Assembly (NCBI RefSeq): GCF_016863195.1
Contig: NZ_BOOK01000040.1
Span: forward strand, 1 to 64,000
DNA length: 64,000 nucleotides
Direction: 5' to 3'
From: Paraplanobispora takensis
Lineage (GTDB): Bacteria > Actinomycetota > Actinomycetes > Streptosporangiales > Streptosporangiaceae
Part shown: in pieces, positions 52,142-60,922 of the stretch
How the letters are laid out: each line of letters starts with the position of its first letter
How positions within the stretch are numbered: the stretch's first letter is position 1
The notes under the pieces: model-generated
Told to the model about the DNA's origin: nothing
What the model saw: only the letters and a program-made list of their open reading frames with translations
Databases searched by the model: none
Program-made: the position numbers and the translations under genes

Positions 52142-53198
52142 CGAAGCCCTCCCCGGTCAGGCGCACGAACACGTCCTCCAGGCTCGGCCGCTGCACGGCC
52201 AGCCCGCGCACGGCCGCACCCGCGGTCACCAGTTCGGCGGTGACCCGCTCGGGGGCCAGCGCCCCCAGTTCGGCGACGGCCTCCCCGTCCCCGGTCCGGA
52301 CCCCGGCCAGCCCGAGCCCGGTCAGTACGGCGGCCGCCACGTCGGTGTCCGGGGTCTCCACCCGGATCATGACCGCCTCGCCGGTGCTCAGCCGGCGGAA
52401 CTCCTCGATGGGTCCCTGGGCGACCAGCCGCCCGGTCCGCATGACGCCGACGTGGGTGCACATCTGCTCCACCTCCGCCAGCAGGTGGGAGGAGACGAAC
52501 ACCGTCGTCCCGTCGGCGGCGATCTCCTTGACCAGCGCCCGGACCTCGCGGGTGCCCTGCGGGTCCAGGCCGTTGGTCGGCTCGTCGAGGACCAGCAGCT
52601 CCCTGGGTCCCAGCAGCGCGGCGGCGATGGCCAGGCGCTGGCGCATGCCCAGCGAGTAGGCGCGGTAGCGCTTGCGCGCCGCGGCGGTCAGCCCGACCCG
52701 TTCCAGCGCGAGCCCGATCCTGCGGGAGGCGGTGCGCGGGTCGGCCGCCGGGTCGGCGGCGTCGTAGCGGCGCAGGTTGGCCTCGCCCGACAGGTAGGGA
52801 TAGAACGCCGGACCCTCGACCAGCGCCCCCACCCGGGGCAGCACGGCCGGGATCGCCCCCGGCATCGGCCTGCCGAGCATCTCCCAGGTGCCCTCCGTCG
52901 GCGTGACGAGGCCGAGCAGCATCCGGATGGTCGTGGTCTTCCCCGAGCCGTTCGGGCCGAGGAAGCCGAAGACCGAACCGCGGGGCACCGCCAGGTCCAG
53001 GCCGTCCACGGCCACCTGGCCGCCGCGGAAGCGCTTGGTCAGCCCCCGGGTGACGATCGCCTCGGGCGCTCCTTCAGTCGTCCGCTCCCGGGCCGGGGGG
53101 ACGGGGCTCTCTCCGAGCCCCGCGGCGCCGCGAGGGCCGGCGTCGCGGCCCTCGCGGCTCCCTGCCAGGAGCCGGGTGTCTCCCGGCATCTCGCTCAC
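52128..53198 (-). CDS. ABC transporter ATP-binding protein
   Basis: A 356-residue ATPase. A 50-residue low-complexity N-terminus precedes 'AIVTRGLTKRFRGGQVAVDGL'. Walker A is 'GPNGSGKTT', signature 'YSLGMRQRLAIA', Walker B 'LLVLDEPTNGLD'. A C-terminal regulatory domain of about 90 residues follows. GTG 53198 overlaps the stop of the upstream gene by four bases (GTGA). It powers the permease encoded next. Confidence 0.93.
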   Translation of the reverse strand: MSEMPGDTRLLAGSREGRDAGPRGAAGLGESPVPPARERTTEGAPEAIVTRGLTKRFRGGQVAVDGLDLAVPRGSVFGFLGPNGSGKTTTIRMLLGLVTPTEGTWEMLGRPMPGAIPAVLPRVGALVEGPAFYPYLSGEANLRRYDAADPAADPRTASRRIGLALERVGLTAAARKRYRAYSLGMRQRLAIAAALLGPRELLVLDEPTNGLDPQGTREVRALVKEIAADGTTVFVSSHLLAEVEQMCTHVGVMRTGRLVAQGPIEEFRRLSTGEAVMIRVETPDTDVAAAVLTGLGLAGVRTGDGEAVAELGALAPERVTAELVTAGAAVRGLAVQRPSLEDVFVRLTGEGFDVDG

Positions 53199-54388
53199 TT
53201 CCGTCCGGCCGCCTCGGCCAGCTTCTCGGGGGTGACCGCGCCGACGAGCAGGCGCCCGTCGTCGGTCAGCAGAACCGACACCAGCTTGGTCCGGATCACC
53301 TTGCCGCTCCCCCACGGCCCGCTGATCGGGGTGGCGGACTCCAGCAGGGCCTCGGCCGTCGCGGCGGCGCTCTCGGACTCGGACCCGTCGCCTCCGGCGG
53401 ACTCCGCCGTGAGGTCCTCGACCGAGAAGGGCAGCACCGCGACCGTGGTCCAGCCCTCGCCGACGGTCTTGACGTCCCCCTTCAGCTCCTCGCCCCGCTC
53501 GCGCCGCTGCTGCGGGTCGGCCCCCAGCTCGCGCCCGATCTCGGTCAGCGACTGCTCCTTCACCGTGGCGCCGGGCGGCGGGGTGAAGGTGAAGTTCTCC
53601 GGAGCGGGCGGGGTGAAGGCGACCGAGGTGAAACCGACCTCGAAGGCCGGCTCCGCCGCGCTCTTGGCGTAGACCTGGACCCGCAGCGGGACGAAGGTCT
53701 CCCCGTCGAGCGCCACCTTGACCTCCTTGACCAGGGACGAGGCGTCCTTGGGAGCGAGGGTGAGCTGGTAGGCGTCCCGTCCGGCGACCTTCTCGTTGGC
53801 GGTCACGCCGATGGCGGTGCCCTCCTCGGCCCGCTCCAGCACCTCCTGGGCCAGCTGCTGCGGCGTGGTCGCCGTGGGCAGCGCCTTCGGCGCCTGGGCG
53901 GCGTGCGCCTCCGGCGAGAGGTCGCCCTTGATCCGGGTGGCCGTGTTGTCGGCGCTCTCCCACAGCCACGCCTGGTCGCCGCCGACGATCAGGTCGGTCT
54001 CGCTCATCCGGCCGGCCAGGGCCAGGCGGACCTTGTTCTCGCCGCCGTACCAGACCTTCAGCTCGTGGGAGCCCGCCAGCAGGGCTGCCGGGGAGGTGCT
54101 CCCACCGGGCCCGGCGGCCTGCGGCAACCCCGGCAGGCCGAAGGAGGCGGTCTGCAGCAGGGTGCCCGACATGGGCCGGGGACCGGTCTCGGCGGCCCGG
54201 AGCGCGTCGGCGAGCAGCTGCTCGGCGGTGCGCTCGGGCAGCGCCGGGTCGCCCTGGACCGCCGCGATGACGGGACCGGCCCCGATGGCCCCGGCGACCA
54301 GCGCGGTCACGGCGATCGGCACACCCCACCTCACGGCGCGGCCTCTCCGGGTCGGCTGCCGGGTCGGTCGTGGTGTTCGCTCTGACAT
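53195..54388 (-). CDS. LolA-like/DUF2092 secreted protein, first gene of ABC operon
   Basis: A 397-residue protein from ATG 54388 with AAGGAG. After an Arg-rich start one membrane segment/signal ('GVPIAVTALVAGAIGAGPVIA') follows. The rest is a beta-rich extracytoplasmic domain like the LolA/LppX/RseB group ('ELKVWYGGENKVRLAL', 'GRDAYQLTLAPKD'). Such proteins carry lipids or sense envelope state. It starts the operon whose ATPase and permease follow, and it faces the two-component system across the repeat-rich intergenic region. Confidence 0.8.
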   Translation of the reverse strand: MSERTPRPTRQPTRRGRAVRWGVPIAVTALVAGAIGAGPVIAAVQGDPALPERTAEQLLADALRAAETGPRPMSGTLLQTASFGLPGLPQAAGPGGSTSPAALLAGSHELKVWYGGENKVRLALAGRMSETDLIVGGDQAWLWESADNTATRIKGDLSPEAHAAQAPKALPTATTPQQLAQEVLERAEEGTAIGVTANEKVAGRDAYQLTLAPKDASSLVKEVKVALDGETFVPLRVQVYAKSAAEPAFEVGFTSVAFTPPAPENFTFTPPPGATVKEQSLTEIGRELGADPQQRRERGEELKGDVKTVGEGWTTVAVLPFSVEDLTAESAGGDGSESESAAATAEALLESATPISGPWGSGKVIRTKLVSVLLTDDGRLLVGAVTPEKLAEAAGRK

Positions 54389-54456
54389 GTCACTCCTTAA
54401 CGGTATTGCGTGCATCCCTTCTTCTCGCAGCCTGCGCGAGAGGTCCTGTGCCGACG

Positions 54457-54504
54457 CTGAGACAGCCTGAGAGTGCTCACAGGCTTCTCAGCCGGGTCTC
54501 AGCC
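54457..54504. promoter_or_regulatory. Helically phased repeats (CTGAGA x2, TCTCAG x2), likely OmpR-type binding site
   Basis: Two CTGAGA units (54457-54462, 54467-54472, 10-bp period) face two copies of TCTCAGCC (54486-54493, 54497-54504, 11-bp period) in inverted orientation. OmpR/PhoB-class regulators bind such tandem repeats. The cluster sits between the response-regulator gene and the LolA-like operon, so it may serve both. Confidence 0.6.
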
Positions 54505-54551
54505 GCGCTGCCCGAAGATATGGTGACGACCGGAGAAGAGGGGGGCGCACC

Positions 54552-55226
54552 ATGCGGGTTCTCGTCGTGGAGGACGAGCGGCGGATGGCCGCGGCGCTGC
54601 AGCGCGGGCTGCAGGCCGAGGGGTTCGCGGTCGATCTCGCGCACGACGGCGAGGATGGCCTGCACCTGGCCAGGCACGGTGACTACGACGTGATCGTGCT
54701 GGACATCATGCTGCCCCGGCTGTCGGGCTACAACGTCTGCAAGCAGCTGCGCGCCGAGGAGAACTGGGTGCCGGTCCTGATGCTGTCGGCCAAGGACGGC
54801 GAGTACGACATGGCCGACGGGCTCGACCTGGGCGCCGACGACTACCTCACCAAGCCGTTCTCCTACGTGGTGCTGGTGGCCAGGCTCCGGGCGCTGCTGC
54901 GGCGCGGCGCGAGCCGCAGGCCCGCCGTGCTGCAGGCCGGGGACCTGTCCCTGGACCCGGCCCGGCGCAAGGTGAGCAGGGGCGAGACCCCGGTGGAGCT
55001 GACGCCCAGGGAGTTCGCCCTGCTGGAGTACCTGCTCAGGCGCCACGACGAGGTGGTGTCCAAGGCCGAGATCCTGGAGCACGTCTGGGACACCTTCGAC
55101 ACCGATCCCAACGTGGTCGAGGTCTACGTCGGCTATCTGCGCCGCAAGATCGACGTGCCGTTCGCCCGCAACGCGCTGCAGACCGTCCGGGGCGCCGGGT
55201 ACCGGCTGGCCGGCGATGGCGGCTGA
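54552..55226 (+). CDS. OmpR-family response regulator
   Basis: A 224-residue regulator. Receiver domain with phosphoacceptor D51 in 'VIVLDIMLPRLSG', acidic pocket 'VEDER' and K101 in 'LTKPF'. The winged-helix output domain has 'PVELTPREFALLEYLLRRHDEVVSK' and 'VYVGYLRRKID'. It is phosphorylated by the histidine kinase encoded next (11-nt overlap) and probably activates or represses genes through the phased repeats upstream. Confidence 0.95.
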   Translation: MRVLVVEDERRMAAALQRGLQAEGFAVDLAHDGEDGLHLARHGDYDVIVLDIMLPRLSGYNVCKQLRAEENWVPVLMLSAKDGEYDMADGLDLGADDYLTKPFSYVVLVARLRALLRRGASRRPAVLQAGDLSLDPARRKVSRGETPVELTPREFALLEYLLRRHDEVVSKAEILEHVWDTFDTDPNVVEVYVGYLRRKIDVPFARNALQTVRGAGYRLAGDGG

Positions 55227-56598
55227 GCCGGTCACCGCGGGCGCCCGCCGTACGGCCGGGTGGTGGCGGCGCAAGAGCCTGCGCTTCCGGCTGGTCGCGG
55301 TCGCCTCGGCGGTGCTGGCGGTGGCGCTGGGCCTGTCGGCCTACGTGATGGTCGGGGTGCTGGGCAGGACGCTGATCGCCGCGATCGACGAGTCGATCTA
55401 CCAGCGGGCCCGGGGGGTCGTCTCGCAGGCCGACTCCGGGCAGCTGCCCGACGAGCTGACCTCGCCCGACGGCACCCTGATCCAGGTGATCGACTCGGCC
55501 GGGCGCATCACCCACGCCACCGCCGGGACCGATCGGCTGGTCCCGCTGCTGAACGCGGCGGAGCGGTCGGCGGCGATCGCGCAGCGGCGGTCGCGCTTCC
55601 TGGACGGCGCGCCGTACGGGATCCCGCACCGGCTGCGCGTGCGGGTGCTCAGCGCCGACCGCGGGCAGACGGTGATCGCGGCCCGGCCCTTCAGCGAGGT
55701 CGAGACGAGCATCAGCACCGCCGGCCACGTGCTGATCATCGGTACGCCGCTGCTTCTCGTGCTGCTGGCCGGGGCCAGCTGGGTGATCATCGGCCGGACC
55801 CTGCGGCCCATCACCGAGCTGCGCCGCGGCGCCGAGGTGATCACCGGCACCGCCCGCTCCCGCCGCCTGCCGGTCCCCGAGTCGCGCGACGAGGTGCACC
55901 ACCTGGCCACCACGCTCAACGCCATGCTGGACCGGCTGGAGCGGGCCGACGCCCGCCAGCGCGCGCTGGTGTCGGACGCCGCCCACGAGCTGCGCAGCCC
56001 GCTGGCCAGCATCCGGCTCCAGCTGGAGGTGGCGCTGGGCCATCCGGGCGGCCAGGACGACTGGCGCGAGACCGCCGAGGGCGTGCTGGAGGACACCACG
56101 CGCCTGACCAGGCTGGCCGAGGACCTGCTGGCCCTGGCCCGGCTGGACGAGCGCGGGGGCGCGCCGGCGCGCAGGGAACCGGTCGAGCTGGACGGGCTGG
56201 CCGCCCAGAGCCTGGAGCGGTACGGCCGGGCCGTCACGTTCAAGGCGGACGCGCCGGTCGTGGTCTCCGGGGACGCGCTGGACCTGGGCCGTGTCCTGGT
56301 CAACCTGGTCGACAACGCGCTGCGGCACACCGTCTCCCCGGTGGCGGTGGAGCTGCGGGCCGAGGGCGCGGACGCGGTGCTGACCGTGACCGACGACGGG
56401 CCCGGCATCCCCGAGGAGGACCGCGAGCGGGTCTTCGACCGGTTCACCCGGCTGGACAGCGCGCGCAGCCGCGACGAGGGCGGGGCCGGGCTGGGCCTGG
56501 CGATCGTCCGCGAGACGGTCAACGCCCACGGCGGCGCGGTCCACCTGGAGGACGCCGGCCCCGGCCTGCGCGCGGTGGTACGGCTCCCACTTTCATGA
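55216..56598 (+). CDS. Membrane sensor histidine kinase
   Basis: A 460-residue kinase. Two membrane helices (~25-50 and ~172-193) flank an extracytoplasmic sensor of about 120 residues. A HAMP linker, the H-box 'SDAAHELRSPLAS' (H257), N-box 'NLVDNALRH', and G-boxes 'DDGPGIPEED' and 'GGAGLGLAIV' follow. Cognate response regulator is the upstream gene. The stimulus is unknown; the genomic link to the LolA-like/ABC operon suggests envelope or lipid stress. Confidence 0.95.
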   Translation: MAAEPVTAGARRTAGWWRRKSLRFRLVAVASAVLAVALGLSAYVMVGVLGRTLIAAIDESIYQRARGVVSQADSGQLPDELTSPDGTLIQVIDSAGRITHATAGTDRLVPLLNAAERSAAIAQRRSRFLDGAPYGIPHRLRVRVLSADRGQTVIAARPFSEVETSISTAGHVLIIGTPLLLVLLAGASWVIIGRTLRPITELRRGAEVITGTARSRRLPVPESRDEVHHLATTLNAMLDRLERADARQRALVSDAAHELRSPLASIRLQLEVALGHPGGQDDWRETAEGVLEDTTRLTRLAEDLLALARLDERGGAPARREPVELDGLAAQSLERYGRAVTFKADAPVVVSGDALDLGRVLVNLVDNALRHTVSPVAVELRAEGADAVLTVTDDGPGIPEEDRERVFDRFTRLDSARSRDEGGAGLGLAIVRETVNAHGGAVHLEDAGPGLRAVVRLPLS

Positions 56599-56679
56599 GC
56601 GAGGCTCGTCCTTTTTCGGCCGGAGTGGTTGACTGGCCGGGTCCGCGGTTCGCGGGAGCCGTACCCCCGGAGGAGTTCC

Positions 56680-58098
56680 ATGAGCCTGCCTGACAAGGGC
56701 CGCGACATCGACGAGCTGATGGCCGAGATCGCCGGGCTCAGGGAGGGCGACCTGCCCGTGCGGGGCGGGAAGGTGACCGCGTACGTGTACGACACCGGCC
56801 GGCCGGAGGTGCACGAGGCGGCGACCCGGGCCTACGTCGAGATGCTGGAGGTCAACACCCTCGACCCCACCGCGTTCCCGAGCGTGGTGGAGATGGAGAG
56901 GCAGGTGGTCGGCGCGGTCGCGGAGCTGCTCGGCGGCGGCACCGGGATCTTCACCAGCGGCGGCACCGAGTCGATCATGCTGGCGGTGAAGGCGGCGCGC
57001 GACTTCCGGCGGGTCGCGGGCCGTCCCCGGATGGTCGTGCCGGTCACCGCGCACCCGGCCTTCCACAAGGCCGCGCACTATCTCGGAGTGGCGGTGGACG
57101 CGGTGCCGGTGGACCCGGTGACGTTCCGGGCGGACGCCGCGGCGGTGGAGGCGGCGATCACCGGGGACACGGTGCTGGTGGTCGTCTCGGCGCCCTCCTA
57201 CCCGCAGGGCGTGATCGACCCGGTCGGGCCGATCGCCGGGATCGCCGCCGCGCGCGGCGTGCCGTGCCACGTGGACGCGTGCGTGGGCGGCTGGCTGCTG
57301 CCCTGGCTGCGTGAGGCCGGGGCCCGGATCCCGCCCTTCGACCTGTCGGTGCCCGGGGTCACCTCGCTCTCCTGCGACCTGCACAAGTTCGGCTACTCCC
57401 CCAAGGGCGCCTCGGTCGTGCTGTTCGCCGACCCGGCGATGCGCCGCAGGGCCTACTTCGCCTCGGCGTCCTGGCCCGGCTACACCGTCATCAACGCCAC
57501 CGTGCAGAGCTCGAAGTCCGCCGGGCCGCTCGGCGGCGCCTGGGCCACCCTGCAGTCCCTGGGCCGGGAGGGCTATCTGGAGCTGGGCCGTACCACCCTG
57601 GCCGCGACCCGCCGCCTGCGCGAGGGCCTGGCCCGGATCCCGGGCCTGAGGGTGCTCGGCGATCCCGAGTCGTCGCTGGTCGCCTTCACCTCCGACGAGG
57701 CCGACGTGTTCGTGCTGTCCGACGAGGCCAGGAGGCGCGGCTGGTTCCTGCAGCCGCAGCTGTCCTACGCGGGCATCCCGGCCAACATCCACATCACCGT
57801 CACGGGGGTGACCCTGCGGGGCGTGGACGCGATGCTGGAGGTGATCGCCGAGTCGGCCGCGGCGGCGCGGGAACGGGGGCCGGTGGAGCTGCCCGAAGGG
57901 CTGGTGGAGCTGGTGGCCGGGCTGGAGCTGGAGGCGCTGGACGACGCGGCCTTCGGCGAGCTGGCGGCCGCCGTCGGGGTGGACCTGGGCGGTTCCGGGC
58001 AGCCGGAGATGGCCGTCGTCAACGCGGTGCTCGACGCCCTGCCGGCCGACAGACGTGAGGCGGTCCTCATCCGCTTCCTGTCGGTGATCTACGGCTAG
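56680..58098 (+). CDS. PLP-dependent decarboxylase/lyase of the sphingosine-1-phosphate lyase type
   Basis: A 472-residue fold-type I PLP enzyme. GGAGGAG precedes ATG 56680. It contains 'FTSGGTESIMLAVKAARD', 'VDACVGGWLLPWL' with the Asp that holds the pyridine nitrogen, and the Schiff-base Lys near 236 in 'SCDLHKFGYSPKG'. The order and spacing match bacterial sphingosine-phosphate lyase-like proteins (DPL1 family) rather than glutamate decarboxylases. It would cleave a phospho-amino-alcohol, but many actinobacterial members have no assigned substrate. Extra C-terminal ~70 acidic residues are present. Confidence 0.85.
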   Translation: MSLPDKGRDIDELMAEIAGLREGDLPVRGGKVTAYVYDTGRPEVHEAATRAYVEMLEVNTLDPTAFPSVVEMERQVVGAVAELLGGGTGIFTSGGTESIMLAVKAARDFRRVAGRPRMVVPVTAHPAFHKAAHYLGVAVDAVPVDPVTFRADAAAVEAAITGDTVLVVVSAPSYPQGVIDPVGPIAGIAAARGVPCHVDACVGGWLLPWLREAGARIPPFDLSVPGVTSLSCDLHKFGYSPKGASVVLFADPAMRRRAYFASASWPGYTVINATVQSSKSAGPLGGAWATLQSLGREGYLELGRTTLAATRRLREGLARIPGLRVLGDPESSLVAFTSDEADVFVLSDEARRRGWFLQPQLSYAGIPANIHITVTGVTLRGVDAMLEVIAESAAAARERGPVELPEGLVELVAGLELEALDDAAFGELAAAVGVDLGGSGQPEMAVVNAVLDALPADRREAVLIRFLSVIYG

Positions 58099-58260
58099 GA
58101 CACCGGCGCAGTTCCGTCCGTACGGGAGTATGTAACAAATCAATTTACGTCAGTAAGAATATTGCAGTAAATATGATGGCGGTTCACGATAGGGGACGCT
58201 CACCCTCCGCCCGCGCGGCCCCACGAGGGCGCCGGGTTCACCCCCAGCAGGAGGACCGCC

Positions 58261-60045
58261 ATGAGCACCACCTCCACCACCCGATTAGCCGGGCTCACCG
58301 CCGCCGCACTGGCCCTCGTCCTCGGGACGGCCGCGCCGTCCTCCGCCGATCCGGCCCCGCCCTCCTCCGAGGAGTCCCCGCCGGCCGCGATCGCCGCCGC
58401 CGACAGCCCCACCGCGATCACGGGCAGTTACATCGTGGTCTTCAAGGACCGGCTCACCCGGGCCGGCCGGGACCGCAAAGCACGGGAGACCGCCGCCGGC
58501 CGGGGCGCCTCGGTCAGCGCCGTCTACCAGAGCGCGCTCAACGGCTTCGCGATGAAGGCCACCGAGGCCCAGGCCAGAGCCGTCGCGGCCCAGCCGGACG
58601 TGGCCTACGTCGAGCAGGACCAGGAGTTCACCCTGGTGGAGCAGGATCTCACCGCGACGCGGCAGGCCGTGGCGTCGTGGGGCCTGGACCGGGTCGACCA
58701 GCGCAACCTGCCGCTGGACGGCGCCTACACCCCGCCGAACAACGGCTCGGGCGTGCGCGCCTACATCATCGACACCGGCATCCGCATCGGCCACACGGAC
58801 TTCGGCGGGCGGGCCTCCAGCGGACGCGACGTCTACGACAACGACAACGACGTGAGCGACTGCAACGGCCACGGCACCCACGTCTCGGGCACGGTCGGCG
58901 GCACCCAGTACGGCATCGCCAAGGGCGTCTCACTCGTCGGCGTCCGGGTGTTCGGCTGCGGCAGCACCACCTCCACCTCGATCATCATCGCGGGGGTGGA
59001 CTGGGTGACGGCCAACGCGGTCAAGCCCGCCGTGGCCAACATGAGCCTGGGCGGCAGCGCGAGCACGGCGCTGGACACCTCCGTGCGCAACTCCGTCAAC
59101 TCCGGCGTCGTCTACGCGCTGGCCGCGGGCAACGAGAGCACCAACGCCTGCAACCGCTCCCCCGCCCGGGTCGCCGAGGCGATCACCGTGGGCGCCACCA
59201 CCAGCTCCGACGCCCGTTCCTCCTTCTCCAACTACGGAACCTGCCTGGACCTGTTCGCACCCGGCTCGTCCATCACCTCGGCCTGGAACACCGGCGACAC
59301 GGCCTCCAACACCATCAGCGGCACCTCGATGGCCTCCCCGCACGTCGCGGGGGCCGCGGCGCTGCTGCTGAACGCCGGAACCGCTCCGGCGCAGGTGCCC
59401 GGCGCGATGATCGCCGCGGCGACCACCGGCGTGGTGGGCAACCCGGGCACCGGCTCCCCCAACCGGCTGCTGTACACCGGCGCCGGCGGCGGCGGTCCCG
59501 AGCCGACCGTGGTCTACTCCGACGACTTCGAGGCCGAGCGCGGCTGGACGGTCAACCCGGGCGGCTCCGACACCGCGGTCACCGGCCGCTTCGAGCGCGG
59601 CGATCCCGGGCAGGTGACCAGCGGCGGTACGGTCACGCAGCCGGGCACCACGCCCAGCGGGACCAACGCCCTGGTCAGCGGGGCCGCGGCCGGAGCGAGC
59701 GCGGGCGAGAACGACATCGACGGCGGCGTGACGAGCGCCCAGTCACCGGCCATCACGCTTCCCGCGAGCGGCACACTGACCCTGTCGTTCTCCTGGTACC
59801 TCGGTCACCTCAGCAACGCCGGCAGCGCCGACTACATCCGGGTCCGCGTGGTCGGATCGACCACCACGACCGCGCTGAACCAGACGGGATCGGCCGCCAA
59901 CCGCGCCGCCGCCTACGCCACCGCCAGCGTCGACATCTCCGGCCACGCCGGCCAGACCGTCCGCATCCTGGTGGACGCCGCCGACGCCTCGGGCGCCAGC
60001 CTGGTCGAGGCCGGGGTGGACGACGTCAGGATCACCGCCAGGTAG
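58261..60045 (+). CDS. Secreted subtilisin-like serine protease (S8, proteinase K type) with C-terminal domain
   Basis: A 594-residue precursor. ATG 58261 has an AGGAGGACC. Signal peptide (~1-29), I9 propeptide ('SYIVVFKDRLTRAG' to 'VAYVEQDQEF', ~56-125), then the catalytic domain with D171 ('YIIDTGIRIGH'), H204 ('GHGTHVSG'), oxyanion N291 ('AAGNES') and S356 ('SGTSMASPHVAG'). The C-terminal ~170 residues form a separate beta-sandwich ('DDFEAERGWTVNPGGSD', 'GHAGQTVRILVDAADAS') resembling the MAM- or P-domain-like modules that bind substrates. It is secreted for protein degradation. Confidence 0.95.
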   Translation: MSTTSTTRLAGLTAAALALVLGTAAPSSADPAPPSSEESPPAAIAAADSPTAITGSYIVVFKDRLTRAGRDRKARETAAGRGASVSAVYQSALNGFAMKATEAQARAVAAQPDVAYVEQDQEFTLVEQDLTATRQAVASWGLDRVDQRNLPLDGAYTPPNNGSGVRAYIIDTGIRIGHTDFGGRASSGRDVYDNDNDVSDCNGHGTHVSGTVGGTQYGIAKGVSLVGVRVFGCGSTTSTSIIIAGVDWVTANAVKPAVANMSLGGSASTALDTSVRNSVNSGVVYALAAGNESTNACNRSPARVAEAITVGATTSSDARSSFSNYGTCLDLFAPGSSITSAWNTGDTASNTISGTSMASPHVAGAAALLLNAGTAPAQVPGAMIAAATTGVVGNPGTGSPNRLLYTGAGGGGPEPTVVYSDDFEAERGWTVNPGGSDTAVTGRFERGDPGQVTSGGTVTQPGTTPSGTNALVSGAAAGASAGENDIDGGVTSAQSPAITLPASGTLTLSFSWYLGHLSNAGSADYIRVRVVGSTTTTALNQTGSAANRAAAYATASVDISGHAGQTVRILVDAADASGASLVEAGVDDVRITAR

Positions 60046-60141
60046 GCGGGGAAGGACCCCCGCGAGCACGCCCCGAAAGGACACTCCCGCAAGGACGAGG
60101 ACCCTCGGAAGAACAGGTGAGGCGATTCACTCCCGCCTCAC

Positions 60142-60178
60142 GATCGGGCCACCCGTTCCCCCCACGGGTGGCCCGATC
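60142..60178 (+). terminator. Strong hairpin terminator of the protease gene
   Basis: GATCGGGCCACCCGT pairs perfectly with ACGGGTGGCCCGATC (15 bp) around a 7-nt C-rich loop, about 97 bp after the protease stop. Confidence 0.85.
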
Positions 60179-60210
60179 CTCTCCCGGGTCCGGGCGGGCC
60201 GATCACGGTG

Positions 60211-60267
60211 GCCGGTCCGGGTCAGGGGAGCCGGTCCGGGTCAGGGGAGCCGGTCCGGGTCAGGGGA
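60211..60267. repeat. Three tandem 19-bp repeats at the 3' end of trkA
   Basis: Three perfect copies of GCCGGTCCGGGTCAGGGGA. The third copy contains the stop codon of the TrkA-type gene (minus strand), so the duplication appears to have copied the gene's 3' end outward. Confidence 0.75.
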
Positions 60268-60922
60268 GCTCGGCGAAGCGCTCCACGTCCTTGATCTTCC
60301 CCGCGATGATGATCACGTCGCCGTAGCCGAGGACGGTGTCCGCACCCGCGTAGGTGAACTCCTCCTCCTGGCCCTTGACGCAGACCACCGTCACGCCGTA
60401 CTTGCGGCGCACGTTGGTCTCCCCGAGCGGGACGCCGATGTAGTCGCGGGGCGGACGGGTCTTGACCAGCGCGTAGTTGGCGTCGACCTCCATGTAGTCG
60501 AGCATCCGCCCGTTGAGCAGGTGCGCCACCCGCTCGCCCATGTCGTGCTCGGGCAGGATCACGTGGTGGGCGCCGACCCGGTCCAGGATCCGTCCGTGCT
60601 CGCGGCTGATCGCCTTGGCCCAGATGTCCTCGATCTCCAGCTCCACCAGCAGGGAGGTGGTCAGGATGCTGGCCTCGATGTCGGTGCCGATGGCCACCAC
60701 GGCCCGGTAGAAGTCCGGCACACCGAGCTGGCGCAGCGCCTCCGGGTCGGTGGAGTCGGCGGCGACCACATGGGTGATCTTGCCTGCCATGCTCTGCACC
60801 ACCTTGGGGCGGCTGTCGATCGCCAGCACCTCGGTGCCCCGGCGCACCAGCTCCGCGGCCAGCGAGCTGCCGAACCGGCCGAGCCCGATCACCACGACCG
60901 GGTCGTTCCTGGCGTCAGGCAA
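60260..60922 (-). CDS. TrkA/KtrA-type potassium uptake regulatory protein (RCK domains)
   Basis: A 220-residue protein. RCK_N Rossmann motif 'VVVIGLGRFGSSLAAELVRRG' at residues ~9-29, 'VLAIDSRPKVVQ', 'VAADSTDPEALRQL', then an RCK_C domain ('YGVTVVCVKGQEEEF', 'YGDVIIIAGK'). It binds nucleotide and gates a membrane potassium channel such as TrkH/KtrB, whose gene is not in the window. The start is a TTG at 60922 that lies inside the folP2-like gene (8-nt overlap) with GGAAAGGA upstream. Confidence 0.92.
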   Translation of the reverse strand: MPDARNDPVVVIGLGRFGSSLAAELVRRGTEVLAIDSRPKVVQSMAGKITHVVAADSTDPEALRQLGVPDFYRAVVAIGTDIEASILTTSLLVELEIEDIWAKAISREHGRILDRVGAHHVILPEHDMGERVAHLLNGRMLDYMEVDANYALVKTRPPRDYIGVPLGETNVRRKYGVTVVCVKGQEEEFTYAGADTVLGYGDVIIIAGKIKDVERFAELP

